In this document: positions 1 through 7,140 of the stretch, in pieces | Layout of the letters: each line of letters starts with the position of its first letter | How positions within the stretch are numbered: position 1 is the first letter of the stretch | DNA from: Bacteroidales bacterium UBA5235 | GTDB taxonomy: Bacteria > Bacteroidota > Bacteroidia > Bacteroidales > VadinHA17 | Direction of reading: 5' to 3' | Assembly: GCA_002409145.1 (NCBI GenBank) | Contig: DHUL01000036.1 | Coordinates: 1 to 14,344 of the forward strand | Length of the DNA stretch: 14,344 nt | Program-made: the position numbers and the translations under genes | The notes under the pieces: generated by a model | What the model saw: the letters and a program-made list of their open reading frames with translations, nothing else | Database searches by the model: none | Told to the model about the DNA's origin: nothing

Positions 1-24
1 CTGAACCAACTGAGCTAATCGCCC
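1..24 (-). tRNA. tRNA gene, 5' part only (cut by window edge)
   Basis: Read on the minus strand, these 24 bases begin with GGGCGAT, which fits an acceptor stem, followed by TAGCTCAGTTGGTT, the canonical D-arm sequence with its GG. The remaining D stem, anticodon arm and T arm lie outside the window, so the isoacceptor cannot be read. The visible 5' end resembles bacterial tRNA-Val or tRNA-Ile genes, but that is only resemblance. A well-formed promoter lies a few bases upstream, consistent with a very short leader. Confidence 0.75.
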
Positions 25-334
25 GGAATGAGAGTGCAAATATAAATTCTATTTTTTATTCTGCAATGAAGCTTTCAAAATTATAAACACCCTTCCGGAA
101 CAAAATAGAATCATCTTCGTACAACCATGGGGCCACTGTGTGAGTCATGTTATTAATCCTGTTAATTATACGCTTTGCCATTATGGCTCCGTTTATTAGG
201 AATATATTTATATTAGCTTACGGTACATTATGACATGAAATGAGTTGCAATCCGAGAGTAATTGCCTGGAAGTTGCAGCTTCAACTATATGATAAATAGT
301 GTGATATGTTACCAGAATACTGATCCTGACCATC
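25..334. other. Intergenic region between the tRNA and the adhesin gene
   Basis: This A+T-rich stretch of about 310 bases holds the minus-strand tRNA promoter at its left end and must hold the leader of the plus-strand cluster. I find no exact TAnnTTTG box on the plus strand. The nearest is TATATTTA (203-210) with TTTG 25 bases upstream (174-177), which is too far for a standard promoter. There is no Shine-Dalgarno sequence before the adhesin ATG. I see no RNA gene or convincing small coding region here. Confidence 0.6.
37..66 (-). promoter_or_regulatory. Bacteroidota-type promoter of the tRNA gene
   Basis: On the minus strand TTG (66-64) is followed by 19 bases and then TATATTTG (44-37), an exact match to the Bacteroidota -33/-7 pattern TTG-N19-TAnnTTTG. 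Transcription would start near position 30, about 6 bases before the mature tRNA 5' end. A second -7-like box, TAATTTTG, lies farther upstream (83-76 on the minus strand) with TTTG 17 bases before it. That spacing is short, so it is a weaker candidate. Confidence 0.6.
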
Positions 335-3300
335 ATGAAACATTTACGCCTGTCAATCCTGGTGCTTGCACTTCTTCTCGCTCTGCCTCCGCAATCAGCC
401 GATGCGCAGGTTGGCCCGGGCGGAGTAGGCACACTGACCAATACACAACTCTGGCTAAGGTCAGACAGCCTGATTGCAATACAACCTCTCTATTTTGTCA
501 CCAGCTGGCTCGATCTATCGGGTCATATGCGCGATTTCGGGGCAGTTGTTATGGGTCAGACCGTTCCTACTCTTGCTCTCAATGCTTTAAACGGTTATCC
601 GGCTGTTGCATTTTCCGATCAGGGAGGTGTGGGGGGGGACTTTCTGGGATATAACGGATCACTCGGTATAACAGGATCAGATGCAGCTACAGTAGTGATC
701 GTTGCCCGCAATACCACTGCATCAGATGAACAGAACGGTGGTCTGTACATGGGCCAGAGGAATACCGGCGGAACTAATGCGGTAAGGAGCTATGGTCTTG
801 AATATTCTGACGCTGTGAGGTTCAACGGGCAGAGCCAGGTCTTCAATGACGGGCATACAGCAGGCACCTGGAATATAATCTATTACACCAACCCTGCCGG
901 GGCAACTGTCTCCGCCTACAGTGCATTTCTCAACGGTACTCCCCTTACGGGCAACTCCGTCTCGGCTATTGTGCCTTCCCTTGTATCCAATTTCGCCCTT
1001 CTTGGGGCGACGCAGATGAACGGAACCTTTAATCCATCCGGTTATTTCAACGGTGACATGACAGAGATAGCTGTCTTCACTGGCCAGCTTAATGATGCCG
1101 AAAGGGTTGTGCTTCAGAATAACCTGGGCGCGAAGTACCTGCTTTCTATAGCAGATGACCATTATGCCTGGGAGACAACCCATTCTCATGATGTGTCGGG
1201 TATTGCTGCATTTAACGGAACCACCTTCACCAATGCATGGTCAACGGGTATGCTGTCAGTTAGTGCTCCCACTGACCTCAGTGAAGGCGAATACCTCTTT
1301 TTCGGACATGACGAAGCCGGGGCCAAGACATGGACAACCAATGAGGTGCCAGCTCCGGGCACTTACCGGCTGCCACGGGAATGGCGGTTCGACGAGACTT
1401 CGGATGTCGGTACTGTGACAATCAGCATCCCGGCATCCTCGTTGCCGGCACTGCCGTCAGGTTATCCGTCAGTTGGCATACTTATCGATGACGACGGCGA
1501 TTTCTCCACTGGAGCCACAATGCACCACCCGGTACTGTCGGGTGGAACCTATACAATTGACCTGGATATCACTGACGGTCAGTACCTGACAATCATTGCA
1601 TTCCGTCCGGAGGTGAATTTTACAGTACCGGGAGGGTCAGGGCCGGAGAGTGTCAGCCCCGTCAGTGTTCAGGTTTCACTTAACTATCCTCACACATCAG
1701 ATATCATAGTCAGTTACTCTGCAACTGGCGGAACGGCAACAGAAGGAACTGACTATACAATTGTTCCTGGTCCTGTGACAATTCCGGCTGGAACAATGAC
1801 TGCTTTTATCACAATCAATGTCATCAACGATGCCCTGGTTGAGCCTTCAGAAACCATTATTACCGGCCTCCTCAGCCCTTCTCCGGGGGTATCAACAGGC
1901 ACACAGGACAGCTATACGTACACTATCCTTAATGACGATACGGTCTATGCTTCCTTTTCCTCGGCCACGGCCTCCGGTCCTGAGGGCAATGCCCCCGGGA
2001 CAGTCTCATCCCTTCAGATAGTAGTCAGTGGGGGAATTATCACCACTCCGGGAAGCGTTAATTTGATAGTCTCAAATGGTTCAACCTCATCGGCCGACTG
2101 GTCTCAGACAGTCAACATGGTCACCATACCTGCCGGAGACTATACAACCCCCGTTACAATTCCCATCCCAGGCTCTGTACTTACAATTCAGGGAGATCTT
2201 ACTGTTGAGCCAGATGAGACTGTTAACCTGGGAATGAATACATTTGTTACTGTTGCCGCAGGCACTGTTGTCAATTCCGTATATACGATACTCAACGATG
2301 ACAACTCAACAGTCAGTGTCAGCACTGCAACTGCGATGATACCGGAAGGCGGACCAGGAGCTGCAGGAACGGGCACCTTTGTATTTACTTTCAGCAATCC
2401 TGTTTCAAATGCCAGGACGGTTTCATACACTGTAAGCGGAACAGCAACGTCAGGCACTGACTATGTTGCTCTTCCCGGATCATTTGTTATGCCTGCTGGT
2501 GCATTGACATATAATCTTACGCTAACTTCTGTTGCTGACCAGCTCATCGAGGGTGACGAAACTGTGAGGGTCACCCTCACAGGAGTTTCAGACTCTCCGG
2601 CAGTATCCGTTGACGAGACACCGGCTGTAATAACAATTGACGATGATGACCTGCCGGTCATTCTTTTCTCCCCGGCAACAGTGACCATGGCTGAAGGATC
2701 AGCGGCTGCCATCGATGTATGGCTGCAAAATGCACCTGCCGGCCCTGTCACCATCAACGTCTCAACCCTCATGGCCGGGCTGCTGAATATCAGCCCTGTT
2801 ACACTGACCTTCAATTCATCGAATTTTTCCACCCGCCAGGTGATAACCCTGCAGGCGGTTGAGAATGCGTTCCTGGGTGACCAGACTGACAATGTGATAC
2901 TGTCAGTGAATGACGCTCTTTCATTTGATCCATTCGATCCATTGCCTGACATTAATATTCCGGTAAGCATTGTAAACAATGATGTGGCATCCATAGTGGT
3001 AAATCCAACGAGTGTTACTGTTGCTGAAAACGGCACTGCAACATTCACTGTGACACTGTCAGCTGCACCTCCGTCAGGCAGTGTGGTGGTAGATATTGTC
3101 AGCAACAATACCTCCGCAGCCACCATTAATATATCACAGCTCACCTTCACAACAGCTAATTATAATATTCCTCAGACCATCACTGTCACGGGTGTAAACA
3201 ACAATACTGTGCCGGACGTATCAACCACCATCTTCCTTGCGGTCAATAATGCTCTGTCATATGACGGTTATGAGGGAGTGACCGCCACTGTCAATGTCAA

Positions 3301-6130
3301 TGTCACGAATGATGACCTGGCAGGGTTTACCGTCACACCGCTCGCAATGACGATCAATGAAGGAGGTCCAGCTGGTCAGTTCTCAATCGTACTGACTGCC
3401 CAGCCTATTACAGATGTAGTCTTTGATCTTATCAACGCTGCCCCGGTTAACACCACCCATGTTTCGCAGGTGACCTTTACAGCGGCAAACTGGAATGTGC
3501 CGGTTGTGATTGACGTCACTGCCATCGAGGACCTCCTGGATACAGACCTCACGGATGTTATTGCCGTGACAGTCAACCAGGATGTTTCCGACAACAGCTT
3601 TGATGCACTGTCAGCACAGAATGTCACTGTCAGTATCGAAGACAATGATCCGCCTGTTATTACCGGATGTCCGGTCAATATTTCAGCAGATTCCGCCCCC
3701 GGGTCATGTTCAGCCACTGTCAGCTGGACGCCTCCCGTGTCAACAGCTCCGATGACATCAACGCATATTCCCGGTTCGGTCTTTCCTGTTGGGGTGACAA
3801 CAGTGACCTATACATCAACAGATGCTGATGGTATGACGTCGACATGCAGTTTCACAGTTACTGTAAATGATACTGAGTTGCCTGTAGTCAATTGCAAAGA
3901 CATTACTGTAAATCTCGATGCCTCCGGTCACGCTTCCATTGTGCCGTCAGATGTGCTTGCATCTGCTCCCATGGACAACTGCGCCTTAGCTGACGTGACG
4001 CTCAGCCGTTCGGCCTTCACCTGTGCCGATCTTGGTCCTGTAAGCGTTACAGTAACAGTCACTGACGCGAGTGGCAATACGGCATCGTGTGATGCAGTCG
4101 TTACTGTTGCAGATACGTTTGCCTCATCGGTTGGTGCCGGTCCTGATGCAGAGATATGCACCTCACATCCGACATTTACCATAACCGGGGCATCAGCCTC
4201 CAATATGACTCTTCTATGGAGCACATCGGGCAGTGGTACATTTAGTGATCCGACTATAGTTAACCCGGTTTATACCAGGGGTGCTAATGATCTCACGGAG
4301 GTGACTCTGACCCTTACCGGGACGAAGCAGAATGGCTGCCCGGAGACGCTGACTGATACCAGGACACTTACCTTCGCCGGGCTTCCCGCAGCTGATGCAG
4401 GAGCCGACAAGGACCTCTGCAGAGGAACAGCCACTGTTACCCTGTCAGATGCAACCGCAGCCAACGGAACAGTCTCCTGGACCACATCAGGCAACGGTAC
4501 CTTCAGCGACCCTGCAGTTTCCGGTCCGGTTTACACCTTCGGCACCTCTGACTCTGGTCCCGTTACTCTTACCATGACAGTCACAAGTTTCGTTTGCGGG
4601 ACTGTAAGTGATAACCTGGTCATAACCTTCACACCTGAGCCTGTGGCTGATGCCGGCCCGGACGGATCAGTATGCCCCACTGAGGCCGGATTCCAGGTGG
4701 CCGGTGCTTCTCATGCAGAAGGTACTGTGACATGGAGTACCAGCGGGAACGGTGCTTTCAGTGACGATACAGCAGACAACCCGTACTATACTTTCGGCAC
4801 CGAAGACTATGCAACAGGATCCGCAACGCTCACAATGACAGTGACAGGGGGTAGTACCTGTGGCACGCAGACTTCTTCAGCCATCGTGACAATCAACGCC
4901 CCGCCCAAGCCTGAAGTTACAGGTCATCAGCAGATTACCTGTAATGGCCTGACTGATGGCGCAGTGCAGATGGCAGCATCCGGTGGCCTTGCACCTTATA
5001 CTTACAATATCAATGGAGGACCCTTCCAGGCTTCCGGTGATTTTACTGACCTTGCTGCAGGCACATACGAGTTTGAAGTTATGGATGCCAATGGCTGCAT
5101 TGCTGATACTACTATCGAAATTACAGAACCAATGCCATTCACAGCTGTGATTGACGGTACGGATAATGTGACCTGTCACGGCGGGGCAGACGGTGCCATT
5201 TATGCCACCCTGACAGGAGGGACGGAGTCTTATAACATAACCTGGACAGGGCCGGCCGGTTATACGGCATCAACGGCAACAATAACCGGCCTGGTGGCAG
5301 GTACATATACACTTACTGTGACTGACAGGAACATCTGTGCAACCTACAGCTACATAGAGGTAATAACTGAGCCGGATGCGATAGCTATCACTTCCGCGAT
5401 CCTTTCGGATCACGGCGGTCATGGCGTCACCTGCCCCGGGTCTGCTGACGGTTCAATTACCGTTACAGTTCAGGGAGGCACACCTCCTCTTGCCCTGGAG
5501 TGGATTGGTCCGGCCGGGTTCACCTCTGATCAGCCTTCGATCACCATGCTGGGTGCAGGCCAGTATACTCTTAACGTTTCAGATGCGTCAGGGTGCACCC
5601 TCACAACAGAATATACTCTTACTGCACCTGAGGCAATCGAGATCTCAGCAGTCACGACTGATGCTTCCTGTCCCGATACGCCTGACGGCGACATTGACCT
5701 GACTGTCTCCGGCGGAGAGGGAACACTGATCTTTCTCTGGAATGACGGCGTCACTACTTCTGACCGGACAGATATTTTGCCGGGCGATTATTCCGTCGAT
5801 GTGACTGATGCGGTCGGATGCACCTCAAGTTTTGAGGTTACCGTCGGAGTCAGAGGAATCGACTGCCTGAGGATATTTGAGATCATAACACCAAATGGTG
5901 ATGGCAGGAACGATACCTGGCAAATGCAAAATGCATGGCTCTACCCCGAAGCCGAGGTCTTTGTATATAACCGATGGGGCAAACTGGTCTATCACTCAAA
6001 GAACGCCGCTGACGAATGGGACGGCACTTTCAACGGAGAGCTCCTGCCAAATGACTCGTACCACTATGTGATTCACCTGAACGACGGTTCCGAACCGCGG
6101 ACAGGAATAATCTCGATCATAAGCAAGTAA
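335..6130 (+). CDS. Giant multidomain T9SS type B surface protein (SprB-like adhesin)
   Basis: The 1931-residue product starts with a signal peptide (residues 1 to about 24, hydrophobic core LSILVLALLLAL, probable cleavage after ADA). Visible modules in order are: a concanavalin/LamG-like jelly-roll region (about 28-272, ending NLGAKYLL); a region with GHDEAG and RLPREW (about 277-423) resembling the domain often called DUF8202; three Calx-beta modules ending in NDD or DDDD (about 427-772); three related 110-residue modules sharing a TF..(A/S)N(W/Y/F) strand (about 773-1105); an HYR domain and an HYR/Ig-like module (about 1105-1265); three PKD-like modules with SGSGTFSDP-type cores (about 1267-1525); four SprB-type repeats (1534-1839); and a gliding-motility C-terminal domain from ITPNGDGRNDTW to the end (1846-1931). 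That last domain is the T9SS type B sorting signal. The protein is therefore expected to cross the outer membrane through T9SS and act as a surface or released adhesin. Calx-beta modules commonly bind calcium. A PorP/SprF-like gene follows after 20 bp. The ligand is unknown. Confidence 0.95.
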   Translation: MKHLRLSILVLALLLALPPQSADAQVGPGGVGTLTNTQLWLRSDSLIAIQPLYFVTSWLDLSGHMRDFGAVVMGQTVPTLALNALNGYPAVAFSDQGGVGGDFLGYNGSLGITGSDAATVVIVARNTTASDEQNGGLYMGQRNTGGTNAVRSYGLEYSDAVRFNGQSQVFNDGHTAGTWNIIYYTNPAGATVSAYSAFLNGTPLTGNSVSAIVPSLVSNFALLGATQMNGTFNPSGYFNGDMTEIAVFTGQLNDAERVVLQNNLGAKYLLSIADDHYAWETTHSHDVSGIAAFNGTTFTNAWSTGMLSVSAPTDLSEGEYLFFGHDEAGAKTWTTNEVPAPGTYRLPREWRFDETSDVGTVTISIPASSLPALPSGYPSVGILIDDDGDFSTGATMHHPVLSGGTYTIDLDITDGQYLTIIAFRPEVNFTVPGGSGPESVSPVSVQVSLNYPHTSDIIVSYSATGGTATEGTDYTIVPGPVTIPAGTMTAFITINVINDALVEPSETIITGLLSPSPGVSTGTQDSYTYTILNDDTVYASFSSATASGPEGNAPGTVSSLQIVVSGGIITTPGSVNLIVSNGSTSSADWSQTVNMVTIPAGDYTTPVTIPIPGSVLTIQGDLTVEPDETVNLGMNTFVTVAAGTVVNSVYTILNDDNSTVSVSTATAMIPEGGPGAAGTGTFVFTFSNPVSNARTVSYTVSGTATSGTDYVALPGSFVMPAGALTYNLTLTSVADQLIEGDETVRVTLTGVSDSPAVSVDETPAVITIDDDDLPVILFSPATVTMAEGSAAAIDVWLQNAPAGPVTINVSTLMAGLLNISPVTLTFNSSNFSTRQVITLQAVENAFLGDQTDNVILSVNDALSFDPFDPLPDINIPVSIVNNDVASIVVNPTSVTVAENGTATFTVTLSAAPPSGSVVVDIVSNNTSAATINISQLTFTTANYNIPQTITVTGVNNNTVPDVSTTIFLAVNNALSYDGYEGVTATVNVNVTNDDLAGFTVTPLAMTINEGGPAGQFSIVLTAQPITDVVFDLINAAPVNTTHVSQVTFTAANWNVPVVIDVTAIEDLLDTDLTDVIAVTVNQDVSDNSFDALSAQNVTVSIEDNDPPVITGCPVNISADSAPGSCSATVSWTPPVSTAPMTSTHIPGSVFPVGVTTVTYTSTDADGMTSTCSFTVTVNDTELPVVNCKDITVNLDASGHASIVPSDVLASAPMDNCALADVTLSRSAFTCADLGPVSVTVTVTDASGNTASCDAVVTVADTFASSVGAGPDAEICTSHPTFTITGASASNMTLLWSTSGSGTFSDPTIVNPVYTRGANDLTEVTLTLTGTKQNGCPETLTDTRTLTFAGLPAADAGADKDLCRGTATVTLSDATAANGTVSWTTSGNGTFSDPAVSGPVYTFGTSDSGPVTLTMTVTSFVCGTVSDNLVITFTPEPVADAGPDGSVCPTEAGFQVAGASHAEGTVTWSTSGNGAFSDDTADNPYYTFGTEDYATGSATLTMTVTGGSTCGTQTSSAIVTINAPPKPEVTGHQQITCNGLTDGAVQMAASGGLAPYTYNINGGPFQASGDFTDLAAGTYEFEVMDANGCIADTTIEITEPMPFTAVIDGTDNVTCHGGADGAIYATLTGGTESYNITWTGPAGYTASTATITGLVAGTYTLTVTDRNICATYSYIEVITEPDAIAITSAILSDHGGHGVTCPGSADGSITVTVQGGTPPLALEWIGPAGFTSDQPSITMLGAGQYTLNVSDASGCTLTTEYTLTAPEAIEISAVTTDASCPDTPDGDIDLTVSGGEGTLIFLWNDGVTTSDRTDILPGDYSVDVTDAVGCTSSFEVTVGVRGIDCLRIFEIITPNGDGRNDTWQMQNAWLYPEAEVFVYNRWGKLVYHSKNAADEWDGTFNGELLPNDSYHYVIHLNDGSEPRTGIISIISK
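631..638 (+). repeat. Eight-G homopolymer inside the adhesin gene
   Basis: Eight consecutive G lie across codons for Val-Gly-Gly-Asp (residues 99-102) in the jelly-roll region. Gain of one G would bring a TAA at 652-654 into frame, and loss of one G would bring a TAA at 669-671 into frame. Either change would truncate the 1931-residue protein at roughly 105-112 residues. Runs this long are typical sites of slipped-strand mispairing. Confidence 0.85.
1613..3652 (+). repeat. Six tandem Calx-beta-like modules (protein-level repeat)
   Basis: Six modules of about 105-120 residues lie between residues 427 and 1105. The first three are canonical Calx-beta, with a PEG or EGG start, a GTA(T/S).GTDY segment in modules 1 and 3, VEP(S/D)ET or EGDET, and an acidic NDD/DDDD end. 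The next three share a different internal pattern: V(T/A)(M/V/I).E near the start, L/VTF...N(F/Y/W) followed by PQ/PV or RQ, and a NND/NDD/DND end. Such modules normally form extended stalks, and the acidic turns are probable calcium sites. Confidence 0.85.
2927..2944 (+). repeat. Short in-frame tandem duplication (9 bp x 2)
   Basis: GATCCATTC is followed directly by GATCCATTG, encoding the repeated Asp-Pro pair of DPFDPL in the fourth Calx-beta-like module. It is in frame and adds three residues in a loop. It is probably a recent local duplication without functional consequence. Confidence 0.6.
4130..4902 (+). repeat. Three tandem PKD/Ig-like modules
   Basis: Three modules of about 83-90 residues begin with (D)AGxD-type segments (GAGPDAEIC, DAGADKDLC, DAGPDGSVC). 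Each contains a core of the form W(S/T)TSG(S/N)G(T/A)FSD followed by (V/Y)YTxG. The second and third are clearly alike at the DNA level too, suggesting duplication within the gene. They resemble PKD-like modules common in Bacteroidota adhesins. Each carries a pair of cysteines that could form a disulfide. Confidence 0.75.
4934..5851 (+). repeat. Four SprB-type repeats
   Basis: Four repeats (about residues 1534-1599, 1612-1681, 1697-1766, 1776-1839) follow the SprB pattern: a Cys near the start, then (A/P)DG or TDG, (S/T)GG or QGG, a YxxxWxGP-type strand, L(A/G)AG(T/Q)Y, and D(A/R)xxC near the end. This family is named from SprB, the mobile gliding adhesin of Flavobacterium johnsoniae. The repeats sit directly before the type B sorting domain, the usual arrangement. 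Confidence 0.88.
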
Positions 6131-6140
6131 CCTGATAACC

Positions 6141-6150
6141 GGAAGGAGAT
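6141..6150 (+). promoter_or_regulatory. Shine-Dalgarno-like purine tract before the PorP-like gene
   Basis: GGAAGGAGAT ends directly before the ATG at 6151. It includes an AAGGAG core, but only 2 bases separate GGAG from the start codon, closer than the usual 5-9. No other gene in the window has a comparable tract. That matters because Bacteroidota generally initiate without Shine-Dalgarno pairing. It supports the chosen start but may act weakly. Confidence 0.4.
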
Positions 6151-7140
6151 ATGAAAATATTTAGAATAATAGCAGTGGTTGGCCTTCTGGCGGTTATACC
6201 TGTCATCAGAGCACAACAGTTCCCGATGTACAGCCAGTATATGATGAATGGCTTCCTTCTGAACCCATCGTATGCCGGAAGTGACTATTACACTACATTC
6301 GGCCTGACAGTCCGCGAGCAATGGCTTAACCTTCCCGATGCGCCAGGTACCTACGCTGCTGCATTTCAGACCAGGTTGCTGAATGACAGTTATATCACGA
6401 AGTCGACTGCAGTAAGGAAGAAGATCAACAGGCCCACCAAGGGTGGAAGGGTAGGAGTCGGCGGTTATCTTTTCTCAGATCATAACGGTATTATGCACAG
6501 AACAGGAGTTCAGCTGGCATATGCCTATCATCTCCCTGTAGGGGATGAAGAGCAGCTTTCTCTCGGGCTGTCGCTCAGCGCATACCAGTATTTTGTAGAT
6601 ATCCGGGGTGCCCTGATGCCGGATGACGTGCAGGATGATCTGCTTAATAACTATGATCAGGTGGTTTATATCCCTGATGCCAATTTCGGGGTCAGCTATA
6701 CCACAAGGAGATACTATGCAGGTCTTGCTATGACCAACCTTTTCAGAGGTACCCTGATGTTAGGCAACGGTGGCCAAAACAGCCGCTCTGAACTTGGCCA
6801 CTTCTTCCTGACCGGAGGTATGAGGTTCTATCCCGGAACTGACTGGATCATTGAACCCTCAGTGATGCTCAAATCATCGGACATGGTGTTTAAATCATTC
6901 CAGGTCGACATGACGGGAAGAGTGTATTACAAGGAGGATTACTGGCTTGGGCTCTCGTACAGGACCGGCGATGCTGTGATAATGATGGCCGGGCTGAAGG
7001 TTGACAGGTTCTATATCGGCTATGCATTTGACTTTACCCTTTCTGAGATCCGCAGCTACACTTACGGAACACATGAGCTGACCCTGCTTGCACGCTTTGG
7101 TGACAACCCGAGGCGGTACAGGTGGATCAACAAATACTGA
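6151..7140 (+). CDS. PorP/SprF-family type IX secretion outer-membrane protein
   Basis: The 329-residue product has a signal peptide (1-21, cleavage after IRA). Next comes the family signature at about 23-44: QFPMYSQYMMN, then LNPSYAGSD. The rest alternates aromatic-rich strands and turns, as expected for an outer-membrane beta-barrel of this family, which is usually about 300-340 residues long. PorP is part of the T9SS machinery in Porphyromonas, and SprF is needed for secretion of SprB in Flavobacterium. Copies are often encoded right after a type B T9SS substrate, as here. I infer that this one is the dedicated export or surface-attachment partner of the preceding adhesin. It starts 20 bp after the adhesin stop, and its stop overlaps the lipoprotein start by 1 bp. 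With the orphan adhesin next door it is more likely a SprF-like partner than the core PorP. Confidence 0.94.
   Translation: MKIFRIIAVVGLLAVIPVIRAQQFPMYSQYMMNGFLLNPSYAGSDYYTTFGLTVREQWLNLPDAPGTYAAAFQTRLLNDSYITKSTAVRKKINRPTKGGRVGVGGYLFSDHNGIMHRTGVQLAYAYHLPVGDEEQLSLGLSLSAYQYFVDIRGALMPDDVQDDLLNNYDQVVYIPDANFGVSYTTRRYYAGLAMTNLFRGTLMLGNGGQNSRSELGHFFLTGGMRFYPGTDWIIEPSVMLKSSDMVFKSFQVDMTGRVYYKEDYWLGLSYRTGDAVIMMAGLKVDRFYIGYAFDFTLSEIRSYTYGTHELTLLARFGDNPRRYRWINKY

Noticed and set aside
174..210. TTTG ... TATATTTA as a promoter for the adhesin cluster
   Set aside because: The spacing is 25 bases and the last base of the -7 box deviates, so it does not meet the Bacteroidota pattern.
262..654. 130-codon plus-strand reading frame overlapping the adhesin start
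   Set aside because: It is in another frame of the adhesin gene, has no signal or domain, and its composition reads like shifted coding sequence. It is useful only to show where a frameshift at the G8 tract would stop.
2564..2580. Perfect inverted repeat GTGAGGGT-C-ACCCTCAC inside the adhesin gene
   Set aside because: It falls within codons for VRVTL of a Calx-beta module, where such sequence is expected. There is no T run and no sign of a regulatory role.
2461..3150. 229-codon minus-strand open frame inside the adhesin gene
   Set aside because: It is an antisense shadow of repetitive Thr/Val/Ser-rich codons, with no recognisable domain and no promoter. Similar antisense frames occur all along this gene.
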